From NCBI GenBank assembly GCA_947446925.1, contig CANFHU010000012.1, positions 17,690 to 81,689 of the forward strand: a DNA stretch of 64,000 bases, read 5' to 3'. The DNA comes from Flavobacteriia bacterium. Lineage in GTDB: Bacteria > Bacteroidota > Bacteroidia > Flavobacteriales_D > Crocinitomicaceae. The position numbers and the translations under genes were made by a program. This document shows, one piece after another, positions 47,413 to 57,713 of the stretch. The notes under the pieces were generated by a model, which ran no database searches, was not told the origin of the DNA, and was given only the letters and a program-made list of their open reading frames with translations. How positions within the stretch are numbered: the first letter of the stretch is position 1; each line of letters begins with the position of its first letter.

Positions 47413-50400
47413 TTATCGGATAAGATTCACATGCCCATGAAGATTTTTTAGTTCTTTTGTTAGCGTTGTTTTGACTTGAATGGTCCATGTGTAAGTACCA
47501 ACAAGACATAGGTTATTTCCATAGGTACCATCCCAACCGACAGTAGCATCATGGGAAACAAACAGTATTTCTCCCCAACGATCAAAAATGGTAAGAGTAT
47601 AGGATTGAGGGTCGAAACCACTAAAAAGAATAGGATTAAAAGAATTATTTAAATCATCGCTATCCGGAGTAAAACTGTTAGGTACATAATAAATAAATTC
47701 ATCTAATACATGGATCAATTTTACTGATTGTGCGCTACATCCAGCCGCGTTAGAAGCAATTAAAGTTACTACATATGCTTGCGGGTTATCCAAATAATTG
47801 TGCATTGGATTTTTTTCTTTACTAATTGCATCGTCCCCAAAATCCCAATAATAAGCGGTGGCATCTGGTGTTGTTTTATTTATAAATGTTACGTTTGGAT
47901 CTAGTGCAGAAATTGTTGTAGGTTGAAAATCAAAGTCCGTAGTAGGAGTACTACTTCCGCAAATCATATTCTGTTTCGTTAAAGAATTACCACATCCATT
48001 TTTTGCAGTTTTGAATTGAATATCGTAGCATTTTGCTTCCGTAAATGTGTAATTAATAACAGGTTTGTCCCCATAAACTAGGAGCGAATCCTTACCAAAA
48101 TACCAAATCGATGTATCTCCAATATTAGTGGATGCATTCACGAACGTTGCGGTAAAAGGTACACAACCGATCAATTTATCAGCATTGAAATTGATGTTTG
48201 GTTTTTCACCAATATAAACTTTAAAACTGTCTTCGAATGTGCATCCTTGATTGGTGTCATAGATATAAAGAATCGTATCGTTAGCAACAGATGATGTTAC
48301 TAATTTCCCTTTGTTTTTTTGAGAAGCAAAGTAATAATTTTCCTTGCCAGAAAGGTTAGTACCTGTTAGTTTTTTCAAAGTAAATACATCACAGATAGAT
48401 TGGTCGCCTGGGTTATTAATTTTTGGAGATTTATTAACGGTGATCGAAACACTTTTCTGGTCTGAACACGCATAGGAAGCGTCAAAGTAGTAGAGTTTAA
48501 TATTTGATTTAATCGCACCAGTTATGGCAGTATTAATGGTGTTTTTTGGCAAGGAATAATACGTTTCGAATCCTGTTAAATTATTTCCTGTTATTGCAGG
48601 AAGTACAAGTGAATCGCAAACTGTCGTATCCTTGTTTTGTTTTAATTGGGAAGAGATATTGATGGTAATCGTTTTTGATTTTTCTGCATAACAGTTTGGG
48701 ATACCGCCTGTTTCAGCATAAACAAATACGGTGTCGTTTGATTTAATAAAATCACCTGCAATTAATTTTGTTCCACCTTTGTTCGTTGCAGTGTAGTAGT
48801 CTCCTATTGGTAAGATTGGTAATACAGCACTATCACACGCAATTATAGGAGTTTGAAGCGGAATGATCGGCGTATTTTTGATGGTGATTTGAAAAACTTT
48901 CTCCGATTTACATTTTAATGAAGTACCACTTTCTGCATACACATACAAGGAAGTACTTATTTTTATTTTATCGGTAGTACCATAATTGATTCCTCCTTGA
49001 TTAGTGGCTGTAAAATAATTCCCTACTGTTAATACCGGTAATACGATACTGTCACACACCGAAGTATCTTTTGGACTTGCTACTAAGGGCGTATTGAAAA
49101 TCGTAATTTTTTGTGTTTTTTCGGTGAAGCAGTTTGGAGTAGTAACTGTTTCTGCATAGACATATAAATCCTGCGAGGTTTTGATGTATTCATTTGGATT
49201 TTTTTGCAAACCCGTTTTTAATTTACCAGTATAATAATTTCCACTAGGAATTAAAGGTAAAGCGACACTATCACATGCAATTAAATCACTTGGAGTAACA
49301 ATGGTTGGTGAATGGTACACCGTTACAGTGAAGTTTTTTTCATTGGTACAACCCGTAGGACCAGGGATAGAAATGTAGGCATATATTTTTTGGGTTGATC
49401 GAATGGAATCACCAGCAGATAAACTACCTCCAGTTTGATTAGGTCCTTTATAATAAGTTACATTCGTACTAGATGGTAGAATATAAAAGTTACAAACAGC
49501 GGTATCTTTGGGTGTGTTGGATACAGAAGCATTGATATTTATTTGAAAAGATTTTTCGGCAAAACAATTCGCATTGGTACTGGCTTCTTCGAAGATATAT
49601 ATTTTTTGAGAAGATTTAATACTATCTCCAGCATTCAGTTTTGTTCCACTTTTTAGTGTTCCAGTGTAATAATTTCCTTTGGTTAATACAGGAAGTACTA
49701 CTGCATTACAACTGTTTTGGTCTGAAGGTTGTGAAAGAGTAGGTGATTTTGTAATACTAACCGTAAAACTTTTTTCATCCGTACACACGCCTGTGGAATC
49801 AAATATCCAAACGGTTTGATCTGTTTTTAGCGTGCCACTAATTACTTTTCCTCCAGCAGATTGAGCGTTATCGTAATAGTTAGGCTTGTTTAAATTCGTT
49901 CCAGTTATTACTGGAAGTACAAGTGAGTCACATACTTTAAGATTGCCTGGGTTTTTGGTATTTGGTGTAAGACTTACGGTTATTGTCTTTTTTGTTTTAC
50001 AACCTGTATTACTTAAAAATGTGATGGTTGTTGCACCGGAAGATTTACCAGTTACTACTCCATGCATATCTACCCTTGCAATGGAGGTATCACTAGAAGT
50101 CCAAGGAGTAGTAAGATCTGGAGATTGCGTTGTATTGATTAATGTTGTTGTTGTTCCTTTGCAAAAAGCGGTGATTCCAGTTACAATTGCGCTTTCACTC
50201 ACTGTTAATAAGGTGTCTCGTGTACATCCACCAGCAGACTTAAAGGTGATTGTAGTAACACCTGTTTTTAATCCGGTCACTTTACCCGTACTATCCACAC
50301 TTGCGACAGTTATATTAGAAGACTTCCAAGGAGAAGTTCCATCTGGAATACCAGTAGCAGTTAGTTGTTCAATTTCGCCAGTACAAATTTCCAAATCACC

Positions 50401-51831
50401 AGATATGGTAGAAATGATTGGTTTATCTTCTGGTGTTATTAGTTTTTCTAGCACGGTTATACAACCAGCTACTGAAACAATTTCGCATTGATAACTAGTT
50501 GGAGTGTTTGGATTCACGATTAAGGAGTCTACTGTACCTAAAACCGTTGCGTTTCCTTTTATAGTCCATTTATAGGTTGCCCCACCTTGTGGTGCATGTA
50601 AGGTAATTTTTCCACCATCACAACTCGACGAATTTCCTGTAATTTCTAATGGTTGACAAACAGCATCTACATAGGCATATCCAAAGTGAGCACCTTCTGA
50701 ACAATCCATCACCGTAAATCGAACCGTAATACTGGAATCAATATATTGTGATAAATCGATAAATACGGGTGTCCATGTTTTGTAAAATACATCTGGGTCA
50801 GAAAGGTCTAAAGGGTATGCATCATTTGGATCATCATACGGACCAGCGTTTACAAAACCGGAAATCGCACCACTTGCTACAACAAGGTATTCCCCACATA
50901 AAATTCGTCCACCATTTTTATCAAAAGCATCTACTCTAAAAGTTGGTTGTTGGCTAGGTGCATGTCCACTTGCTTCCAATACTACGGCGTAATAATAGGT
51001 AAATAATGAATTGGATTTTGTTACTAGAAATTGTTGTTCAATCGATGCGCCATTGGTAACGATACCGGTATTGGTATTATGTCTACGTTTGGTTTTGGTG
51101 CTATCTCCGATTCGAAGTGATTTTCCTTCCAAACCAGGACAAACTTTTTTAAATCCTCCAATTGCATCTGTGCCTGCTTTCGAGATTAGATGCTGTGGAG
51201 CAGCACTTACAAGTGAATTCGATAAACTGGAATTTGGAAAATATACCGGGTGTTGTGCAGTCGCACAACCTTCCGTTGTGTTTCCATCCGTTGCGATCCA
51301 ATTTGAAAAATCTCCTGTTTCAAATCCAATATTAGAACAAGCACCTTGAACTGGAGAATTGTAAATAAATAAGCTATAGTCATATCCGTCTGCTGTACCG
51401 CAATCGATCATGAACCAATATTGTTTGTTTATTACTGATTTGAAGGATAGTCGTAAAATATTATCTACCGTTTCATCCCCAATTGAGGTTACAGATTGTA
51501 TTAAAACACCTCCAGCACCAGGTTTACCTTCCCAAACAGAAATACTTGGCATTAATTTCGTACCAGGGACAGTTACAAAAGAAAGATCGATAAAAATATT
51601 TCCAGATGCTAATGCTTTATGGTAATAAAAATAATCTGGTCCTGTAGTGTAGATTGAAACAAATCCTGCAGGATTATTTACATCGTTTACCTTGCCTGTT
51701 AATGTTTGTCCAGCAATGTATCGTGGTAGAGTGATTGAAACACCAGTTGAATTTGGTTTCGTTCCACCTTGAGAAAAACTCCAATTGCCTGTTAAAATGA
51801 CGATAAAAAAAAGAAAAAACTTAAATTTCAT
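47413..51831 (-). CDS. T9SS type B (gliding-motility C-terminal domain) surface protein, 1472 aa
   Basis: Signal peptide about 1-20 (ILTGNWSFSQ). After an N-terminal lectin- or jelly-roll-like region (to about 400) come Ig-like/BIG2-type modules (SSNITVASVDSTGKVTGLKTGVTTITFKS), about seven roughly 80-residue repeats (CDSxVLPxLxxGNYYTxTxxGGTKLxxGDxIKxxxxxYVYAE), two PKD-like domains (YYWDFGDDAISKEKNPMHNY) and the about 90-residue CHU_C domain (YVPNSFTPDSDDLNNSFNP...FDRWGEILF...WDGTY). This domain is a type B T9SS signal. Secreted or surface protein, probably adhesive. It differs from the type A tails of adhesins A and B. Confidence 0.94.
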   Translation of the reverse strand: MKFKFFLFFIVILTGNWSFSQGGTKPNSTGVSITLPRYIAGQTLTGKVNDVNNPAGFVSIYTTGPDYFYYHKALASGNIFIDLSFVTVPGTKLMPSISVWEGKPGAGGVLIQSVTSIGDETVDNILRLSFKSVINKQYWFMIDCGTADGYDYSLFIYNSPVQGACSNIGFETGDFSNWIATDGNTTEGCATAQHPVYFPNSSLSNSLVSAAPQHLISKAGTDAIGGFKKVCPGLEGKSLRIGDSTKTKRRHNTNTGIVTNGASIEQQFLVTKSNSLFTYYYAVVLEASGHAPSQQPTFRVDAFDKNGGRILCGEYLVVASGAISGFVNAGPYDDPNDAYPLDLSDPDVFYKTWTPVFIDLSQYIDSSITVRFTVMDCSEGAHFGYAYVDAVCQPLEITGNSSSCDGGKITLHAPQGGATYKWTIKGNATVLGTVDSLIVNPNTPTSYQCEIVSVAGCITVLEKLITPEDKPIISTISGDLEICTGEIEQLTATGIPDGTSPWKSSNITVASVDSTGKVTGLKTGVTTITFKSAGGCTRDTLLTVSESAIVTGITAFCKGTTTTLINTTQSPDLTTPWTSSDTSIARVDMHGVVTGKSSGATTITFLSNTGCKTKKTITVSLTPNTKNPGNLKVCDSLVLPVITGTNLNKPNYYDNAQSAGGKVISGTLKTDQTVWIFDSTGVCTDEKSFTVSITKSPTLSQPSDQNSCNAVVLPVLTKGNYYTGTLKSGTKLNAGDSIKSSQKIYIFEEASTNANCFAEKSFQININASVSNTPKDTAVCNFYILPSSTNVTYYKGPNQTGGSLSAGDSIRSTQKIYAYISIPGPTGCTNEKNFTVTVYHSPTIVTPSDLIACDSVALPLIPSGNYYTGKLKTGLQKNPNEYIKTSQDLYVYAETVTTPNCFTEKTQKITIFNTPLVASPKDTSVCDSIVLPVLTVGNYFTATNQGGINYGTTDKIKISTSLYVYAESGTSLKCKSEKVFQITIKNTPIIPLQTPIIACDSAVLPILPIGDYYTATNKGGTKLIAGDFIKSNDTVFVYAETGGIPNCYAEKSKTITINISSQLKQNKDTTVCDSLVLPAITGNNLTGFETYYSLPKNTINTAITGAIKSNIKLYYFDASYACSDQKSVSITVNKSPKINNPGDQSICDVFTLKKLTGTNLSGKENYYFASQKNKGKLVTSSVANDTILYIYDTNQGCTFEDSFKVYIGEKPNINFNADKLIGCVPFTATFVNASTNIGDTSIWYFGKDSLLVYGDKPVINYTFTEAKCYDIQFKTAKNGCGNSLTKQNMICGSSTPTTDFDFQPTTISALDPNVTFINKTTPDATAYYWDFGDDAISKEKNPMHNYLDNPQAYVVTLIASNAAGCSAQSVKLIHVLDEFIYYVPNSFTPDSDDLNNSFNPILFSGFDPQSYTLTIFDRWGEILFVSHDATVGWDGTYGNNLCLVGTYTWTIQVKTTLTKELKNLHGHVNLIR

Positions 51832-51946
51832 ACCTTAATTTCTCCAAGTGTAACCAAATTAATTTTAGAAAGTCAAGATACGAATAAACTTTATATCCGA
51901 ACTTCCTTTTTAGTATAACCATGTTTTTAAATAAAGGTTGCCTTTG

Positions 51947-51963
51947 GAGTGACGAGTGACGAG
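51947..51963. repeat. Two copies of GAGTGAC
   Basis: Reverse complement of the 7-bp motif repeated at 28745-28798. Confidence 0.5.
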
Positions 51964-52003
51964 AGATGATTGACGTTTAGAAAGATTTTAAATTCACTAA
52001 ATA

Positions 52004-53110
52004 TTAAATAAAATCAAACTTTTTCGCTTTGAAAGGGAATAAATCATATAACTCACCAGAGTAATAAAATTCATACGCTACAGCACCAAAGGAATGTGGT
52101 TTTTCATGAATTTTAATCGTAGAACCGCCTACTTTTGGATTCTTTTTTGGTTGAGACTGTGGGTAACCTACATTAAAAAGGGTAGCTAAAATTTCCGGAC
52201 GATTATCGATTGGATAACCAGCTTTTTCCCATTGTATTTTAACTTGTTTAACAAAGATTGCAGCATAAATATAGGAATAGAAATGGTTTTTGTAATCTAC
52301 CAAACGATTAACACGTTCTGCTTTAGGGTTGTCTGTTTTAAAATCTAATAAGTGTTCATATTTGTCCCCTAAATAATAAACGGATTTTGGGTCGTGTAGG
52401 TTTTTTTCGATGTCCATTGCTGTTTGCTCCTTGATACCGGTTACCCCCAATGAAAATTGAGATTCTACTGTTAAAATTTTAAGTGGTCCAATCCATTTTT
52501 TATAGGCTTCTCGTTTAGAATTGAATAAACGAATTTGTTCACCAACTAGACATGCAACAATTAAGCGCGATTCAACACCAGTTAAATTTTGAACAGAATC
52601 AATCAATTTTTTGTCTTTGGCAACTGCAATTTTAAAGTCTTGCCATTCCGAAATATTCATCCAGTCAAAAATACTTCCTTGAATGCGTTTTGGTTTGTTT
52701 TTAGGTTTTTTAAGTTGTAGTATTTCTTTTTGGTATGCTTTGTTGTCGCGTAAAAATAATTCTACAGCATCGATCATTTTACTGGTTTCCACTTCGTTTT
52801 TATCCTGCATGTATGCATCCATGATAAAAGTTGCATTCTTCGGACAATACTTGTTTAAAATCAATAAACGCTCTAAATTTTGGTAAGAACGAATTTCACC
52901 ATTGGTAGTATCTATTTTAAACGATTGGTTGTATTTATCTTTTATCTCGTTAAAATATCTGTCGTTCATATCAATGGAGCCAGCGTCATTTGTGAGTTTT
53001 AATTGCACTGCAAAATAGGTGGCAGATAAGAAGAAACCAACAATGGCAAAGGCAAATACGAGTGTGAAGAAAGGGTATTTTACCCAACGTTTAGCGAAGA
53101 ATTTTTTCAT
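52004..53110 (-). CDS. Membrane-anchored hypothetical protein, possibly lysozyme-like (368 aa)
   Basis: An N-terminal cytoplasmic KKFFAKRWVKYP and one membrane helix (about 12-35) lead to a periplasmic domain. The middle (IVACLVGEQIRLF...ESQFSLGVTGIKEQTAMDIEKNL) and the later segment (AAIFVKQVKIQWEKAGYPIDNRPEILATLFNVGYP) recall lysozyme-like or DUF1402-type proteins, with a glutamate after the helix that could be catalytic. That assignment is tentative. The gene stands alone. Confidence 0.7.
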   Translation of the reverse strand: MKKFFAKRWVKYPFFTLVFAFAIVGFFLSATYFAVQLKLTNDAGSIDMNDRYFNEIKDKYNQSFKIDTTNGEIRSYQNLERLLILNKYCPKNATFIMDAYMQDKNEVETSKMIDAVELFLRDNKAYQKEILQLKKPKNKPKRIQGSIFDWMNISEWQDFKIAVAKDKKLIDSVQNLTGVESRLIVACLVGEQIRLFNSKREAYKKWIGPLKILTVESQFSLGVTGIKEQTAMDIEKNLHDPKSVYYLGDKYEHLLDFKTDNPKAERVNRLVDYKNHFYSYIYAAIFVKQVKIQWEKAGYPIDNRPEILATLFNVGYPQSQPKKNPKVGGSTIKIHEKPHSFGAVAYEFYYSGELYDLFPFKAKKFDFI

Positions 53111-53274
53111 GGAGCGAAATTACAAATTACAAATTAGAAAATTACAAATTAGCAGATTCGAGATTGTAGAAAGGTTGATAAGGATTGTGGGATATTAAAC
53201 ATGAAGAAATTAAGGACGAGGAGGCGTGTGATGCGTAGAGGTGCATTGATTGGTATGGTCGTGTAGTTGTTTGT

Positions 53275-53916
53275 TTAGGCAAGTTGTTTATGGGAACCAT
53301 CGCAGTTAGGCATGCGTTTGGATAAGCCGCAGGTACAATCAGTCATTCCTTTTCCTTGAAGGATTTTATCCATATATTTTTCAATACGATTAGTGCGTGT
53401 TTTTGGATTGTTTGAACCAGAAAAATGCAGTAAATACCCTTTTTGTCTGCCAGGTGTGAGTGCTTCGAATGCAGTTTTAAAATTAGGGTCTTGATCGAAC
53501 TTATCGGTTAATTCATCCGGAACATCGTATGCTTCTTTTTTCTTATGTTCTAATTTTAACCCCGCTTTTTCTATTTCCATTGCTTCGAAAATATAGGCTT
53601 TGATAGTGGCTTCCATTGCCATAAGTTGTTCGATAGAAGTAAAGCGTATTTGACGCCCAGATTGCACATTTTCAGTTTGTTGGATTAAGATGTTCTCACT
53701 ATCCTGTAATAATGCACCCTTCATGAATAGTAGTGCATAATAGTCTTTAAATCCATGAATTAACACAATGTTTTTTCCGTTTTGGGTATAACAAGGAACT
53801 TTCCATTTTACTTCTTCGTGTAATAGGCAGTCCAGAACATAGGTTCTTAAAACTTGTAATTCTTCTTTCCATTTGCTTAATCTTTCAAAGAATTCGTTGA
53901 TTTTTGGGTTCATCAT
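53275..53916 (-). CDS. DUF1801/YdeI-like protein with C-terminal CDGSH iron-sulfur motif
   Basis: 213 residues. N-terminal DUF1801/YdhG-like domain (about 1-125: PKINEFFERLSKWKEELQVLR...CYTQNGKNIVLIHGFKDYYALLFMKGALL), then a YdeI/OmpD-associated segment (DELTDKFDQDPNFKTAFEALTPGRQKGYLLHF...TRTNRIEKYMDKILQGKG), and finally a full CDGSH motif C-x-C-x2-S-x3-P-x-C-D-G-S-H with Cys194, Cys196, Cys205 and His209, the ligand set of mitoNEET-type 2Fe-2S clusters. Only the ligand loop is present, not a whole mitoNEET fold. Four-base gap to the next upstream gene. Cytoplasmic; function unknown. Confidence 0.88.
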   Translation of the reverse strand: MMNPKINEFFERLSKWKEELQVLRTYVLDCLLHEEVKWKVPCYTQNGKNIVLIHGFKDYYALLFMKGALLQDSENILIQQTENVQSGRQIRFTSIEQLMAMEATIKAYIFEAMEIEKAGLKLEHKKKEAYDVPDELTDKFDQDPNFKTAFEALTPGRQKGYLLHFSGSNNPKTRTNRIEKYMDKILQGKGMTDCTCGLSKRMPNCDGSHKQLA

Positions 53917-53919
53917 GTG

Positions 53920-54471
53920 TTAGTTTTTAATGCAATCTAGTTGTATGTCTTTATTTCGCCATTGTATCCAAAATTCTTGGAGACCTTCGGAAGTTGTTTT
54001 TAGGGGACTAATATCCAAGGAATCTCCAGGAAGTAGAACTTTAGATAAGCGTTCTTTTCTTTTTTTAATAGCAGGGTAGTGGTTCCATCCACCAGAATGA
54101 TCAAAGGAAGTATAGGCAGCACATTTATTTGTTACTCGAATAAATGGAATTGTAAGTTCGTAGGTTACGTTTCCGGTTCCCATGCCTTTGGTAGTCATTT
54201 GGATATTTTCAAAATCTACTTTACTAAATTTTTCCGTGTGATACAGTTCTTTGAGTTTATCCCCAACTGCTTTCGACATTTTATTAGAAAATTGGTGTGC
54301 GATGTCGGATCCATTGACAAACTCACGCCCGATAAATTTTCCAGAGCAAGAAACATCGGTGCAGATTATATCATTTGTTGTCTCTGTTTGAAAATCTAAC
54401 GTTTTTTTGTTTGAGATACATGTTGAACTGGCAAGAACCAAGAAAAGTGCGATAACGTAAAAAGATTTCAT
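53920..54471 (-). CDS. Hypothetical exported protein (183 aa)
   Basis: N-terminal signal (MKSFYVIALFLVLASSTCIS) ending in a borderline lipobox (SSTC, Cys18). The mature part contains paired cysteines (IICTDVSCSG, TNKCAAY, LDCIKN) and looks beta-rich with no recognised family. Start lies in an AT-rich gap, end 3 bases before the CDGSH gene, so the two are probably co-transcribed. Confidence 0.75.
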   Translation of the reverse strand: MKSFYVIALFLVLASSTCISNKKTLDFQTETTNDIICTDVSCSGKFIGREFVNGSDIAHQFSNKMSKAVGDKLKELYHTEKFSKVDFENIQMTTKGMGTGNVTYELTIPFIRVTNKCAAYTSFDHSGGWNHYPAIKKRKERLSKVLLPGDSLDISPLKTTSEGLQEFWIQWRNKDIQLDCIKN

Positions 54472-54588
54472 AGGGTAAAATTACGAGAATTCGATTTATT
54501 GGGCTGCATTTTTAACACAAAGTAGCAAAGAAGATACAAAGTTCACGGAGTTTTTTCCTACAATATTATACAGGAAGTAAGTGATTTA

Positions 54589-55743
54589 TTATTTAATTCT
54601 GACTCTTAATTTTTTACTAAAATCCATCCCTGGTTTTTCGATAAAATGATACGTTAAAAAACTGATAAGGATTACAAAAGGAGTTATTCCGAAAAGAATT
54701 AAACTATAATTTGTTGCTGTTAATTTTTTTGCGTTTGTTAAACCAATCCCAAAGTACATAACACAAAAAATAAGTATTCCATGCAAGAGATAGGTACTAT
54801 ACGAGAGTTCGCCTAAGAATTTTAAAGTTGTGTTTTTTAAAAGTCCAAAAAGGTTATTTCCTAATGCTATAAGGTTGAAAATTAGTATGATTAATAATTT
54901 GCAAATTAGATTATCAGATGAATTGTAATGTAAAATTAATCCTAATGAAATGATAATTAAGCTGCTCAATAAAATTGAATTAAAGTTGATTTTTTTTGAA
55001 CCATATTTTAGTATAAACGGAGCTATTGCTCCACCAATAAATGACATGAAATGTGGTTTAAGAATTCCATGAAAACGATAAAAAAGAACGATAAAAACTA
55101 AACTTAGAATTCCGTGAAAAAGTGCTTTTTTCTTTCTAACTAATACGAGATAGAGTAAGGGTAAACTAAAGTAAAACAGCCATTCATATGGAAGAGACCA
55201 AATAACACCAGCGTTTATGATGTTTGTAAATTCGCAATTGTTTATTTTCGGTGCATCGTAGATTGTAAATGTTACCCAATATAGTAATTGTTGTAAGAAA
55301 TCTAATAAAGAAACATTAAGTCTCCAATGTGTACAAATCATTGTTATTGTGGTTAGTAAGATGATAGATACGATGTATAATGGGACTAATCTGTAAATAC
55401 GACCAATAAAGAAATCTTTCCAGTTTGCTGCTAGGTTCCCTTGATTTAAAAGTTTAGAGACAAATAAAAAAGAGGTAATCATAAAAAACAATGACACACT
55501 TGTTTGACCAAGTTGATTGTACAGATTTGATTTTGGTGGTTCCCAAGTATTTGTGTGGAGGTAATGAAACCATATGATAGCATGATGAATAAAAACACTT
55601 ATGGCTAAGAACCCCCGCATTCCATCAATGGTTTCATAACGGTTATTAGTATTCAAAATTTTGAATTTAGCATTGAGTATGTATGCTGTACCGAAAGCTA
55701 ACATAAAGACAATAAGCGCAAAAAGAGGATTTAATGGATTCAT
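54589..55743 (-). CDS. Acyltransferase 3 family membrane protein (384 aa)
   Basis: Full-length member of PF01757: IDGMRGFLAISVFIHHAIIWFHYL (catalytic His block), QTSVSLFFMITSFLFVSKLL, FFIGRIYRLVPLYIVS, VIWSLPYEWLFYFSLPLLYL, and about 10 to 11 membrane spans ending YHFIEKPGM. Predicted to O-acylate a surface polysaccharide or lipid-linked glycan. Stands alone on the minus strand; acceptor unknown. Confidence 0.92.
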   Translation of the reverse strand: MNPLNPLFALIVFMLAFGTAYILNAKFKILNTNNRYETIDGMRGFLAISVFIHHAIIWFHYLHTNTWEPPKSNLYNQLGQTSVSLFFMITSFLFVSKLLNQGNLAANWKDFFIGRIYRLVPLYIVSIILLTTITMICTHWRLNVSLLDFLQQLLYWVTFTIYDAPKINNCEFTNIINAGVIWSLPYEWLFYFSLPLLYLVLVRKKKALFHGILSLVFIVLFYRFHGILKPHFMSFIGGAIAPFILKYGSKKINFNSILLSSLIIISLGLILHYNSSDNLICKLLIILIFNLIALGNNLFGLLKNTTLKFLGELSYSTYLLHGILIFCVMYFGIGLTNAKKLTATNYSLILFGITPFVILISFLTYHFIEKPGMDFSKKLRVRIK

Positions 55744-55970
55744 TCAATTTTAATTATTTCAGTTATTTATCGTTTGTTTTTAAGTTTATTATGCTGAACT
55801 TTTAACTTACCTTCTTGAGGAGGTATAAGAGGGAGGATTCCCAGTTCTTGAAATCATTTTGTGAAAATGAAAAGTTTGAACTTAGAATGAAGAAGATGAA
55901 AAATATAGATTTTTTTAAAATGTCAATAGAATTTTCTATTTGTTTGTTTATCATTTAGTTTACTTTGAAG

Positions 55971-56591
55971 TTACTTTTTTCTTCCTACAAATCGAATTAC
56001 CGAGCCAGTTCCGTTATGGTAGATCCCCTCGTGTAAATCGATAATTTCCTCCTTTAAATAAATCCATTCATAGTTTGGAAAATCATGTTGAATTTCTTCG
56101 ATGGAAAATAACATTGCTAGGTCTTTTGGTCCGCCTACATTTGGGTTGGATGTGACATATTCCAAATGGTTTTTGCTAAACGCTTCGAAAAGAATAGTAC
56201 CTCCAGGTTTTAGGAGTTTATCTAATTGCTGGTGGTAATTGGATTTAATGTCTGCTGGAAAATGTGCGTAAATTAGGGCAATTGCATCCAATTGATTTGG
56301 GGTGAAATCGAGTTCTGCAAGTTGTCCAATCTGGTAATCCAAGGTAACATGGTTTTCCAAAGCGAGTTGAAGTGCTTTTTTCTTTCCTTCTTGACTAATA
56401 TCGAAAGCGGAAACCTCCCAACCATTTTTTGCAGCAAATACCGCATTTCTTCCTTCACCTTCTGCTGCAAATAATATTTTCCCTGGTTGAAGTAGGGCAA
56501 TTTGAGTTTTTAAAAAATCATTTGGCTCGGTGCCATACGCGAATTCGTCTTTTCCAAAACGATCTTCCCAAACTTTAGTCCAATTATCCAT
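55971..56591 (-). CDS. Class I SAM-dependent methyltransferase (TehB-like)
   Basis: 206 residues. Motif I is [25 protein letters not shown] (the AEGEGRNA variant of the TehB/thiopurine group), post-I acidic residue in AFDIS, motif IV LIYAHFP, motif [15 protein letters not shown]. Soluble; substrate unknown. The following gene (56635) is on the same strand 43 bases upstream. Confidence 0.9.
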   Translation of the reverse strand: MDNWTKVWEDRFGKDEFAYGTEPNDFLKTQIALLQPGKILFAAEGEGRNAVFAAKNGWEVSAFDISQEGKKKALQLALENHVTLDYQIGQLAELDFTPNQLDAIALIYAHFPADIKSNYHQQLDKLLKPGGTILFEAFSKNHLEYVTSNPNVGGPKDLAMLFSIEEIQHDFPNYEWIYLKEEIIDLHEGIYHNGTGSVIRFVGRKK

Positions 56592-56634
56592 ATTTTTATT
56601 TTAAGGTGTAATTTAAGTACTTAAATCAATGCTA

Positions 56635-57018
56635 TTATTTACGTAAGATTTTATCTATTGATTTTCCTTTCGCAAGTTCGTCGACTAATTTATCTAAATA
56701 ACGTACTTTTTGTGTAAGTGGATTGGTAATTTCTTCTACGCGATACCCACAAATCAATCCTGTAATTAGCGAAGTATTGGGATGCAAGGATGCTTGTTGG
56801 AAGAAAGTGTCAAAAGTTACTTTATCAGCTACGAGCGCTTCTATTTTTGCTGTGTCGAAACCAGTAAGCCAGGTAATCACTTGATTTAACTCTTCCTGCG
56901 TGCGACCTTTTCGAACTACTTTGTTCAGGTATAAAGGATACACGGTTGAAAATAACATCACAGCGAAACGTTGGTTTTGTAATTCTGAATTTTGCATTGG
57001 TTGAAAGGATAAATTCAA
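56635..57018 (-). CDS. DUF2200 protein
   Basis: 127 residues; ATG at 56997 (MQNSELQNQRF) is an alternative start nearer to the family norm. VYPLYLNKVVRKGRTQEELNQVITWLTGFD, PNTSLITGLICGYRVEEITNPLTQKVRYLDKLVDELAKGKSIDKILRK are the hallmark DUF2200 blocks (PF09966). Cytoplasmic, function unknown. Confidence 0.92.
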   Translation of the reverse strand: MNLSFQPMQNSELQNQRFAVMLFSTVYPLYLNKVVRKGRTQEELNQVITWLTGFDTAKIEALVADKVTFDTFFQQASLHPNTSLITGLICGYRVEEITNPLTQKVRYLDKLVDELAKGKSIDKILRK

Positions 57019-57111
57019 TTAAAACTTAAAAGTAATTCATTTTTGTAGCGTATGCATTTTGCTTTTTTTTAGGAAATATAGCATAGCAATACTAACAGTA
57101 AACCTGAAAAA

Positions 57112-57621
57112 TTAATAAAGTTCTTCGGTACATTCCGTTGCAATTTTTGTACAGCCTTTTTCATCTTGGTTTGCAGTATAATAGGACTCGAAATGTTGCT
57201 CACATTTTTCAAGGTAGCATTCAATCCAAGCGCTTTTATATTCCCCTAAACCTTCTAACTCTTCGATGTTTTCCATCTCTTTTCGGAAAATTTGTTTGTC
57301 TTTAGTAGACCATTTGCCTTTTACACTCCCGTTAGATAATACTTCGTCATTACAACTTAATGCTATTTTTTCGCATCCTTTTTCGTCTAAATTAGCCATA
57401 AAATAGGAATGGTATTTTTGTTCACATTTATTCAAATAACAAGTAATCCATGCATCTTTGTTTTCACCGTAGTTGGAAAGTTCCTTTACGTCTGACATAT
57501 CTTTTCGGAATGCTTGTTTATCTTCATCCGACCATTTCCCGCGACTACTTCCGCCACAACTAAATAGTAATAAAGAGGTTAGAATACTTAGTGTAAAAAG
57601 GAAGTTGTTTCTTAATTTCAT
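57112..57621 (-). CDS. Lipoprotein with two tandem about 70-residue repeats
   Basis: Signal with lipobox LFSC (Cys22). The rest is an internal duplication: GKWSDEDKQAFRKDMSDVKELSNYGENKDAWITCYLNKCEQKYHSYFMANLDEKGCEKIALSC, then GKWSTKDKQIFRKEMENIEELEGLGEYKSAWIECYLEKCEQHFESYYTANQDEKGCTKIATEC. Each unit keeps four cysteine-bearing positions (CYLxKCEQ, KGC, C), which suggests disulfides. A small outward-facing helical domain; function unknown. Confidence 0.85.
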   Translation of the reverse strand: MKLRNNFLFTLSILTSLLLFSCGGSSRGKWSDEDKQAFRKDMSDVKELSNYGENKDAWITCYLNKCEQKYHSYFMANLDEKGCEKIALSCNDEVLSNGSVKGKWSTKDKQIFRKEMENIEELEGLGEYKSAWIECYLEKCEQHFESYYTANQDEKGCTKIATECTEELY

Positions 57622-57713
57622 ACGGTAGATTATTATGGTTTTTTATTTAAAGGGAAGCATTTTTATGGTGAAAATTAACCTTTAAAAATAGTAAATTATT
57701 TATAATGCGTTTA

